Below are positions 55,670 to 64,000 of a stretch of 64,000 bases of DNA, in pieces. The notes under the pieces are model-generated. The model ran no database searches, was not told the origin of the DNA, and worked only from the letters and a program-made list of their open reading frames with translations. Made by a program: the position numbers and the translations under genes. The stretch spans positions 1 to 64,000 of the forward strand of contig CACOQT010000001.1 in the NCBI GenBank assembly GCA_902629395.1, read 5' to 3'. The DNA is from an uncultured Prochlorococcus sp. (GTDB taxonomy: Bacteria; Cyanobacteriota; Cyanobacteriia; PCC-6307; Cyanobiaceae). Positions within the stretch are counted from its first letter, which is position 1. Each line of letters opens with the position of its first letter.

Positions 55670-57370
55670 TCATCTTGAGGCTATTGGCTTTTTCCACCCA
55701 CTTCCAAAAGCTTGATGACTGATTTTCAATAAAGGAGGGGCTTGATAGCGTTTGAATTCAGCATTCTTTAATAAATTGGCAACTTTATTAACAAGTTTCT
55801 TATCAAATCCTTTTTCTATTAAAACTTCAGTTGGTAAGTGCTGTTCAATCAACCCTTTTAGGATTCGATCAAGAATGCAATAATCGGGCAAAGAGTCGCT
55901 ATCTAATTGATCAGGTCGTAACTCAGCACTGGGAGGCTTATTTCTTATCTCAGAGCTTATTATTTCTCCTTTTCCGGGGAGAAAAAAATCATTTCTACAA
56001 CATGATGATGATTCATCATCAATCCAATTGCATAAATTAAAGACACTTGTCTTATAAAGATCGCCAATTACAGATAAGCCTCCGTTCATGTCTCCGTAAA
56101 GAGTGCAATATCCTACAGCTAATTCTGATTTGTTTCCAGTAGACAGAAGTAAATGATTTTTTTGATTTGCTATAGCCATCAATATTGTTCCTCTAATACG
56201 AGATTGTAGATTTTCAGCGGTTATACCGGTTGGCATCCCCCATATTGAATTTGATAAAACATCGTTATAACTACTCATTACATCTGAGATAGGGATTGTT
56301 TGATGATTTATGCCAAGTCGATTAGCTAATGCGGTTGCATCTTTCACAGAGCCTGGAGAACTCCAGGGAGATGGCATCAAAATTGCATTAACTTTTGAGT
56401 TACCTAAAGCTGCTACTGCAATAGCGGCTACTAAAGCTGAGTCGATGCCACCACTTAATCCAATAACAGCACTGTTGAAATTACATTTTCTTGCATAGTC
56501 TTTAACTCCAAGAACTAAAGCTCTGAAAAGATTTTCTTGTGATGTAGTGCTTTGATTGGATCTGTAAGGTTTTTTTTCGAGAGAGGATATGTCACAAAGG
56601 CCAACTGACTCTTTGAAGGCAGGAAGCTCGTATCGTATCTTTCCTTGTTTATTAAGAGCAAAACTAGAACCGTCAAAGATTAGTTCATCATTCCCTCCTA
56701 CTTGGTTAACATAAATAACTGGACATGAAAGACGTACAGCTGCTTTAGCTGCTATACGTTGGCGAAGTTGACTTTTGGATTCTATAAATGGTGAGGCTGA
56801 AAGATTGACAAGTAAATCTAATTTTTCTTCTTCTAGAGATTTTATAGGATCTTTACCCATAATCTTTTCGTTTTGGATGTTTGGCTCTACCCATATATCT
56901 TCACAAATAGTTATTCCTACCTTCCAAAGTCTTTCTTGGTAATTTAAATTTAAAATACTACTATTGTCGGCAGCACGAAAATAGCGTTTTTCATCAAACA
57001 CATCGTAAGTGGGAAGGAGTTGCTTCCTTGCTACGATTTGCCAACTATCTTTTGTTAATAAAATGACTGAATTATAGAGTTTAGGAATTTCTAATTCTAA
57101 AGTTGGCTCTGCAATACCGATCAATACAGATATGTTATGCTTGAGATTACTTAACCTTTCACTTAATTTGTTCAGAGTATTTTTTTCCTTCTCGTAAAGT
57201 CGTGGATTAAATAATAAGTCTTTAGGTGGGTAGCCGATTAAAGAAAGCTCTGGTGTTATTACCAGACCTACATTCTTATTATTGAGCTCTTTGCAAATTT
57301 CAAAGATTTTTTCGGCATTACCATCGAGATCTCCAATAATTGGATTGAGTTGGGCTAATGCTAATTTCAT
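55670..57370 (-). CDS. nadE: Glutamine-dependent NAD+ synthetase
   Basis: The 566-residue enzyme makes NAD+ from nicotinate adenine dinucleotide, using glutamine as nitrogen donor. The N-terminal nitrilase-like amidase (1-260) shows the Glu in TPELSLIGYPPKDLL, the Lys region LLPTYDVFDEKRYF and the catalytic Cys in ICEDIWVE. The C-terminal synthetase has the PP-loop LSGGIDSALVAAI near 305-317. It overlaps nadD by four bases, so two consecutive NAD steps are cotranslated. Confidence 0.97.
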   Translation of the reverse strand: MKLALAQLNPIIGDLDGNAEKIFEICKELNNKNVGLVITPELSLIGYPPKDLLFNPRLYEKEKNTLNKLSERLSNLKHNISVLIGIAEPTLELEIPKLYNSVILLTKDSWQIVARKQLLPTYDVFDEKRYFRAADNSSILNLNYQERLWKVGITICEDIWVEPNIQNEKIMGKDPIKSLEEEKLDLLVNLSASPFIESKSQLRQRIAAKAAVRLSCPVIYVNQVGGNDELIFDGSSFALNKQGKIRYELPAFKESVGLCDISSLEKKPYRSNQSTTSQENLFRALVLGVKDYARKCNFNSAVIGLSGGIDSALVAAIAVAALGNSKVNAILMPSPWSSPGSVKDATALANRLGINHQTIPISDVMSSYNDVLSNSIWGMPTGITAENLQSRIRGTILMAIANQKNHLLLSTGNKSELAVGYCTLYGDMNGGLSVIGDLYKTSVFNLCNWIDDESSSCCRNDFFLPGKGEIISSEIRNKPPSAELRPDQLDSDSLPDYCILDRILKGLIEQHLPTEVLIEKGFDKKLVNKVANLLKNAEFKRYQAPPLLKISHQAFGSGWKKPIASR

Positions 57371-57954
57371 GATCTATTATTTGCCAGTCCGTATAGATTC
57401 TCTTCGATAAGTAATGGAACAAGCTCTTGAGGGACAAGTATCTCTTGAGGCTTCGCTCTGAATCTTGAACTTGATGATGCAGGTATTTTAAAAGGTAATA
57501 GATCAATTCTCCCTCCTAATTTTTTTATATCATCTAACTGTTTTTCGCTAATTGGCCATCCATCTCTCATCGCAATAGCTATATTTGTTTTATTTAGAAC
57601 AGACTTCGCGTTGAGCCAATTTGGAACTTGAATAGCTAGATCACTTCCAATTACAAAACTCAGACTTGCTTCAGGCCATAACTGGAAAGCTTTTTTTAAA
57701 GTATAAATTGTCCTTGGGCTACTCAATTCTTGAACTAGCTCTAAATTAGGGTGTGAGATTTTTTTTACCAGAATGCTTAAAAGCTGAGTTCTTTTTATAA
57801 GTGGAATTTGATGCTTTTTATCTGGATTATCACTTGCCCATGTTATTACTTTTGGGAAAATTTTTAATAATTCATTCAATAAGGCCTTGTGCCCTACGGT
57901 GGGTGGATCAGCACTTGTTCCAAATAAGGCGATTGAATTCATTTTGAGTTTCAT
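57367..57954 (-). CDS. nadD: Nicotinate-nucleotide adenylyltransferase
   Basis: NadD adenylates nicotinate mononucleotide just before NadE. The 195 residues carry the nucleotidyltransferase motif GTSADPPTVGH near the N-terminus (the first His of HxGH is Thr, as in other NadD proteins) and the C-terminal SSSRFRAK motif resembling ISSTxxR. ATG 57954 overlaps the GTPase stop (ATGA); an ATG four codons in is also possible. Confidence 0.9.
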   Translation of the reverse strand: MKLKMNSIALFGTSADPPTVGHKALLNELLKIFPKVITWASDNPDKKHQIPLIKRTQLLSILVKKISHPNLELVQELSSPRTIYTLKKAFQLWPEASLSFVIGSDLAIQVPNWLNAKSVLNKTNIAIAMRDGWPISEKQLDDIKKLGGRIDLLPFKIPASSSSRFRAKPQEILVPQELVPLLIEENLYGLANNRS

Positions 57955-59294
57955 GGTAATAAAAAATCATTATTATTTTTCGTACTTGATTGAAGAAATT
58001 TAAAGTTACCAAGCATTATCCTTAAGTCTGAATTTTTTTCGAGAAGATAGTTCAACATTAATGTAGGTCTACCAACTTTTTTATTTGTAGAAATAAGAAA
58101 TTTATAAGCTGCGAGACGACCTATAAGTTTTGTCGTATGAATAGCAAGAGCTGCTTGAGCAATTGCTATTGGTGCACTGGGGGCGAGGCTTAATCCTCCA
58201 GTCAAAGGAGCCGCAAGGATGAATATTTGCCTAAGAATATTCAAACTGATTTGTATCCCAATCTGTGCTCCTCCGAGAAATGAGTTTTGCAAACTAAGGT
58301 TTTTCACCAATTGTCTAGCTGTGGGGCCACCGACTTCTAAATTATATAATTTACTCAATTGGATAATAAGAGCACTATCAAATGCCATACCGGTTATTAG
58401 GTCAATCATTAAGAAGGGATTAATGGCTACTCCCGAGGCCTTTAAAGTTGCATACTTACCTATTAAACTTTGTGCTTCTTCTTTCTTTTTTAGAAGTCGA
58501 TTTTCTTTGATTAATTTGTAGAATTGATCTGCAATTCTTAAACTATTAATACAAAGAAGCAGTTCACCGTTTTGATCAATAATATCTTTAAGTTCGTTTT
58601 TTAGAATTTTAACTTTAGGCATTTTTCGCTCGCTTCTAACAGTTCCATTTGGCTTTATCTTTGCTTCTCTTGGAGATGAAGCTACTAAAGCAATCTTAAC
58701 TTTTTGTTCGCAAAAAGATAATTTTTTGTGAATACTAGAGATTATTAGTTTTGTATCTTTTTGATTCCATTGATCACAACGATTTAAGACTATCAGTATT
58801 GGTTTATTGTTCTTTAATAGATCTTTAATCGAATTCAATTCGATCCGAGTTAAATCACTATCAATCACAAAAAGAATTAAATCTGTATCTAATATACGAT
58901 TAAAAATTATTTCTTCTTTTTTTGAATGATTTACCTCATCTATTCCTGGTGAGTCTTGTAGTTCGACCTTGTTTAAACTAGAAAAACTTTTGTCCCACCT
59001 ATAAGATTTACTGGTTTTAGTATTACCGTTTATTATGTCCGTAGGAAATACTTGCTTTTCAATTAATGCATTTAAGAGGCTTGATTTCCCAACTCCCACG
59101 CGACCATACACCGATATTTGCATCTCTCTTTTTTTTAATTTATTAATCTGAAAATCAAGTCTATTTAAAATATGTTCGAATTTTGTTCGTTCGTAATTAG
59201 TAAGATTTAAGTTTTCTTTCCATTGAGCGAGTAGAAACTTACATGTCTCAGGTATTTCTCGTTCGTTAATCACTTGTTTGATTTCCTCCACCAA
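57951..59294 (-). CDS. Membrane-associated GTPase with DUF697-like domain
   Basis: The 447-residue protein has a G domain of the Era/YcjF-like class: G1 GRVGVGKSS (about 63-71), G3 DSPGID and G4 NRCD (variant of NKxD). A C-terminal region of about 150 residues with several hydrophobic segments resembles DUF697. Function is unknown; relatives are proposed to act at membranes. It overlaps the CNNM gene by 25 bases and nadD by four. Confidence 0.85.
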   Translation of the reverse strand: MVEEIKQVINEREIPETCKFLLAQWKENLNLTNYERTKFEHILNRLDFQINKLKKREMQISVYGRVGVGKSSLLNALIEKQVFPTDIINGNTKTSKSYRWDKSFSSLNKVELQDSPGIDEVNHSKKEEIIFNRILDTDLILFVIDSDLTRIELNSIKDLLKNNKPILIVLNRCDQWNQKDTKLIISSIHKKLSFCEQKVKIALVASSPREAKIKPNGTVRSERKMPKVKILKNELKDIIDQNGELLLCINSLRIADQFYKLIKENRLLKKKEEAQSLIGKYATLKASGVAINPFLMIDLITGMAFDSALIIQLSKLYNLEVGGPTARQLVKNLSLQNSFLGGAQIGIQISLNILRQIFILAAPLTGGLSLAPSAPIAIAQAALAIHTTKLIGRLAAYKFLISTNKKVGRPTLMLNYLLEKNSDLRIMLGNFKFLQSSTKNNNDFLLP

Positions 59295-60262
59295 CCAGCT
59301 AAAACTGCCAAGACAGCTTCTGCTCCTATTAAACCAACAAATCCACCAAATTCATCTACCACAACTCTGACTCCATTGTTGTCTTCATTGAAACCTAGAA
59401 GTAATCTATCTACTCGTATCATCTCTGGAACAAATTCCACATTCTCGCTTAGGTCACAAGGAGTTAAATGAGAGTCTCCTTGAAGTAGAGAGGCTAAAAG
59501 TTTTTCACGATTAGCAACTCCAACAACTTTGTCTACTTCTTCTCCTAATACTACCCACCATGTTGAATTATTTTCTAGTAAGTTTGATTTAACAGATTGC
59601 AAAGAAACTCTTCCTGGAAGTGTTGGGGCAGCCACACGTGGAGTCATTAGATCTTTAGCGGTGAGATCATTGAGCTGGAAAACTTTCGATATCATTGCAG
59701 CCTCATCTGCTTCTATTTGACCTATTTGAGATCCAAGTCTAGCCATTTGTCTTATTTCTTCTTCGTCTGTTGTTAGCTCGCTTTTGGCAGTAATAATTGG
59801 TAGTAGACGTTCCAGAACTATTAGCAGTGGACGCATTACTAAACTTAAGAAATCAAGAACAGGAGCGCTCGTTAAACTGATTTGCAAAGCAAGCCTAGTG
59901 CCTAGAGCTTTAGGTACAATTTCTCCAAGAAGTAAAACAAGAATGGTTAAGCCAATAAAAAATATTGGTTTTACATTTCCGTATTTATTCTGAAATATAA
60001 AACTTGCGTAGCTACCAACCATCAAACTTCCAAAAATATTGAAGCTGTTGTTAGCAATGGTCACAACAGTTAAGGTCCTTCCTATTCTGTGGCGTAATTT
60101 TTCTAATCTTCTGGCTCCAATAACTTTTGGCTTTCTTCTTGCAAGCTCATGCACGCGTAATGGGTTGACAGCTAATAAAGCCGCTTCAATTCCTGAGCAC
60201 ATTGCAGAACCCATTAAAATAACTGCTATCAGAGCAGTTAAGAGCAGAATGTCTTGGCTCAT
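59270..60262 (-). CDS. CNNM/CorC-type transporter (DUF21 plus CBS)
   Basis: The 330-residue protein has an N-terminal DUF21 membrane domain with four hydrophobic segments (about 6-26, 65-90, 95-115 and 125-145) and then a CBS pair (about 205-325). The usual C-terminal CorC_HlyC domain is missing, so it is shorter than the 430-residue norm. Family members move Mg2+ or Co2+; hemolysin is a historical label. It starts the CNNM-GTPase-nadD-nadE operon and is divergent from pepP. Confidence 0.85.
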   Translation of the reverse strand: MSQDILLLTALIAVILMGSAMCSGIEAALLAVNPLRVHELARRKPKVIGARRLEKLRHRIGRTLTVVTIANNSFNIFGSLMVGSYASFIFQNKYGNVKPIFFIGLTILVLLLGEIVPKALGTRLALQISLTSAPVLDFLSLVMRPLLIVLERLLPIITAKSELTTDEEEIRQMARLGSQIGQIEADEAAMISKVFQLNDLTAKDLMTPRVAAPTLPGRVSLQSVKSNLLENNSTWWVVLGEEVDKVVGVANREKLLASLLQGDSHLTPCDLSENVEFVPEMIRVDRLLLGFNEDNNGVRVVVDEFGGFVGLIGAEAVLAVLAGWWRKSNK

Positions 60263-60358
60263 CCCTTAAAGATTTTTTAAAGAGTAAGGATCTTTTGCTT
60301 TTATTTTTCCACTAAGTTAGTTCTCTTGCCATCCTTAAGAGTAAATAGGATTAATTTT

Positions 60359-61678
60359 GTGGCTGATTCAAGTGCTTTTCGTCGCCGTAGAGACATATTT
60401 TTGTCACGCTTAGGAGCATATGCTGCCATTATCCCTGCGGCTGAACTAGTTACTCATCATGCGGATTGTGAATATCCCTTCAGACAAAATAGTGATTTTT
60501 GGTATTTAACTGGTTTTGATGAGCCTAGTGCAGTGGCATTGTTTTTGCCTCATAAACCCAAGGGAGAGCAATACGTATTATTTGTCTTACCAAAGGAGTC
60601 CGCAGCAGAGGTTTGGACAGGGTTTAGGTGGGGAACAAAGGGTGTTTTGGATAATTTCAATGTTGACATATCTCATCCTTTGGATGCTTTACCAAAACTT
60701 TTGCCACATTATTTAGAAGGGGCCGAAGGGATAGCTTTTCGAGTTGGGAAACATCCACATTTGGAGCCTTTGGTTTTAAAAACTTGGTCTGAACATTTAC
60801 AAAAACTCCCTAGAAGTGGCAACGCCCCTTTGTCCTTGATTGCACCTTGCCCAATACTTCATGATCTGAGACTTCGTAAGGATGATTTTGAAATAGACAG
60901 AATGCGTATTGCTTCAAAAATTTCTGCAGAGGGGCATCAAATAGTTAGAGAATTTGCTCGCCCTGGGATGAATGAGAAAGATTTACAAGCTCAAATAGAA
61001 AAATACTTTCTTGAAAAAGGGACAAGAGGCCCTGCTTATGGATCCATAATTGCTGCAGGGGACAATGCATGTGTACTTCACTACACAGCAAATAATGCAC
61101 TTATAAGAGATGGCGATCTTGTTTTGATAGATGCAGGTTGCTCTCTGGAGGACTACTACAATGGCGACATTACAAGAACCTTTCCTGTTAACGGAAAATT
61201 TTCTGGAGAACAAAAAGTTTTATATGAAATTATTCTTAGAGCTCAAGAAGCTGCAATTCGATGTGTTCACCCAGGTGACAACGCGGAGAATGTACATTTG
61301 ACTGCATTGAAGTTTCTTGTTGAAGGATTAGTTGATATTGGTTTGTTAATTGGTGAAGTGGATTCGATAATTGAACAAGGAGCTTACTCTCATTTGTACA
61401 TGCATAGAACTGGGCATTGGTTAGGCTTAGATGTTCATGATGTAGGGGCATATAGACTTGGTGATTTTCATTTAAAACTTGAACCAGGAATGGTCTTAAC
61501 CGTCGAACCTGGTATTTATATAAGTGATCGCTTACCTGTGCCAAAGGGACAGCCTGAGATAGATGAAAGGTGGAAAGGGATTGGAATTCGTATTGAAGAT
61601 GATGTTCTAGTCACAAAGAATTCTTCTGAAGTATTGAGTGATATCGCCTCAAAGAGTTTGATTGATTTGGAAAATTAA
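60359..61678 (+). CDS. pepP: Xaa-Pro aminopeptidase (aminopeptidase P)
   Basis: The 439-residue metalloprotease removes N-terminal residues before proline. The N-terminal creatinase-like domain opens with RRRRDIFLSRLG; the pita-bread domain has the metal ligands Asp in VLIDAGC, Asp in NGDITRTFP, His in HRTGHWLGLDVHD, Glu in TVEPGIY and Glu in GIRIEDDVLV. GTG 60359 is preferred; the frame is open to a TTG at 60326, but those residues do not look conserved. Confidence 0.93.
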   Translation: MADSSAFRRRRDIFLSRLGAYAAIIPAAELVTHHADCEYPFRQNSDFWYLTGFDEPSAVALFLPHKPKGEQYVLFVLPKESAAEVWTGFRWGTKGVLDNFNVDISHPLDALPKLLPHYLEGAEGIAFRVGKHPHLEPLVLKTWSEHLQKLPRSGNAPLSLIAPCPILHDLRLRKDDFEIDRMRIASKISAEGHQIVREFARPGMNEKDLQAQIEKYFLEKGTRGPAYGSIIAAGDNACVLHYTANNALIRDGDLVLIDAGCSLEDYYNGDITRTFPVNGKFSGEQKVLYEIILRAQEAAIRCVHPGDNAENVHLTALKFLVEGLVDIGLLIGEVDSIIEQGAYSHLYMHRTGHWLGLDVHDVGAYRLGDFHLKLEPGMVLTVEPGIYISDRLPVPKGQPEIDERWKGIGIRIEDDVLVTKNSSEVLSDIASKSLIDLEN

Positions 61679-61802
61679 TAGAGTAAGTTTTAATGAATTT
61701 TTTTTGAAAATCTTTAGATGCAAACATCTCCATGCTTCTCGTGTTCTTCCAAATATCTTTTTCATTTTTGAATCCCGTCATTATTAAATAATAGAAAACC
61801 AT
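61611..61802 (-). CDS. Possible small antisense-overlapping gene, 63 residues
   Basis: On the minus strand a GGAGGAGG sits seven bases before an ATG at 61802. The frame runs 63 codons to 61611, its last third antisense to the pepP end. The peptide is Lys/Phe-rich (FKNEKDIWKNTRSMEMF, then SKDFQKKFIKTY). No family is recognised. The strong ribosome binding site and intergenic main part make it plausible; the overlap argues for caution. Confidence 0.4.
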   Translation of the reverse strand: MVFYYLIMTGFKNEKDIWKNTRSMEMFASKDFQKKFIKTYSINFPNQSNSLRRYHSILQKNSL

Positions 61803-61864
61803 TTGAATTCCTCCTCCAGTAGTTCAAATGTGCCCTGATTCCTGTTAAATTAGTAATTTGTTAG

Positions 61865-62383
<519 letters not shown>

Positions 62384-62436
62384 AAGCTACCCAAACAAAA
62401 AAATATCAAGTAGCTGATTGTAAAGTTTTAAAGCTT

Positions 62437-62844
62437 TTAGTCCGATTTTGAAGCATTAAACCAAGCTTTAGCTTTGTTTAATGCTTCTTGAGCTTTAATT
62501 TTTTCAGTGGATGTCTCTTTATCTTTAGCTTGACTTAGCTGATTTTTAGCTTGTTCTAATTCAGCCTCAGCCTTAGCAGAATCAATATTTTTTCCCATTT
62601 CAGCCTTATTCACTAAAACTGTTACTTCATTAGATTCAACCTCCGCGAATCCCCCAGTTAGTGCGATTGAGCTCCAATTTCCGTTTTTTAAGACTCTCAA
62701 CACACCAAAATCAATAGCTGTAACCATTGAGATGTGACCAGGTAATACTCCCAATAATCCTGTGGTACTTGGAAGTATTATCTCATCAGCAGTATCATCA
62801 AATACGCTCTGATCAGGAGCAAGAACTCGTAGAGTTAAAGACAT
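62437..62844 (-). CDS. atpC: ATP synthase subunit epsilon
   Basis: The 135-residue epsilon subunit (atpE in cyanobacterial naming) regulates the rotor. The N-terminal beta-sandwich shows LRVLAPDQSVFDD, TGLLGVLPGHISMVTAIDFG and GGFAEVESNEVTVLV; a C-terminal helical hairpin rich in Ala, Lys and Glu follows. It lies 53 bases after atpD on the same strand, in the separate cyanobacterial beta-epsilon operon. Confidence 0.97.
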   Translation of the reverse strand: MSLTLRVLAPDQSVFDDTADEIILPSTTGLLGVLPGHISMVTAIDFGVLRVLKNGNWSSIALTGGFAEVESNEVTVLVNKAEMGKNIDSAKAEAELEQAKNQLSQAKDKETSTEKIKAQEALNKAKAWFNASKSD

Positions 62845-62897
62845 TTCTTGGGGATTAGGAAAACGTTTACTGATACTTTTTGAGCAAAAGAAAGATT

Positions 62898-64000
<1,103 letters not shown>

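Noticed and set aside
62385-62436. AGCTAC/GTAGCT repeat between ycf65 and atpC as a bidirectional terminator
   Set aside because: Only six pairs with a 19-base loop and no adjacent T-tract on either strand.

Overview
This 64 kb window reads as a streamlined, AT-rich picocyanobacterial chromosome, most like a low-light Prochlorococcus; strain level cannot be settled by eye. The evidence is split RNA polymerase genes (rpoC1 and rpoC2), a cyanobacterial atp cluster with duplicated b subunits (b and b'), a high-light-inducible (hli) mini-gene, plastid-type genes (ycf35, ycf65/PSRP-3, ccs1/ycf44), a cyanobacterial PII protein, the picocyanobacterial biotin gene bioK, and very short or overlapping gene junctions. 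I see no insertion sequence, prophage, CRISPR array or rRNA operon, so this is core genome.

Layout. 1-3.5 kb: the start of an outer-membrane porin gene, a Fur-family operator, the zinc uptake genes znuC and znuB with zur lying antisense between them, and two small DUF3721 proteins, one a His-tailed lipoprotein. 3.6-10 kb: tRNA-Thr(CGU), a DUF3493 protein and the rimP-nusA-ylxR-infB translation/transcription operon on the minus strand. 10-14.5 kb: an HtrA protease, rpiA, hisD, rpsT and tatD. 14.5-25.5 kb: rpoB-rpoC1-rpoC2, hli and rlmN. 25.5-31.9 kb: a sodium/solute symporter, a 41-residue membrane peptide, a HEAT-repeat protein, a DUF2997-Ycf35-ferredoxin-aldo/keto reductase run, rsmG and a membrane J-domain protein. 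31.9-36.6 kb: the complete late biotin pathway bioF-bioK-bioC-bioD-bioA. 36.7-44.7 kb: a Ski2-like helicase, fumC, purB, a small unknown, tlyA, glnB with a 75-residue partner, and queF. 44.7-48 kb: ftsW-ccdA-ccs1. 48-54.3 kb: the atp cluster (I, a, c, b', b, delta, alpha, gamma). 54.3-64 kb: a small unknown, DUF3326, the tightly overlapped CNNM-GTPase-nadD-nadE operon, pepP, PSRP-3, and then atpC and atpD (epsilon and beta) on the opposite strand, atpD running off the window.

Functional themes are zinc homeostasis, gene expression (IF-2, NusA, RNA polymerase, RlmN, RsmG, TlyA, S20, PSRP-3), cofactor synthesis (biotin, NAD, queuosine precursor), cytochrome c maturation and ATP synthase. No obviously new defence or mobile system is present. 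The least explained items are the DUF3721 pair beside the zinc locus, the conserved-looking DUF2997/Ycf35/ferredoxin/reductase run, the 75-residue partner of PII (which has Phe at the usual T-loop Tyr51), two very short ORFs with strong Shine-Dalgarno sequences, and RNA hairpins flanking atpE.
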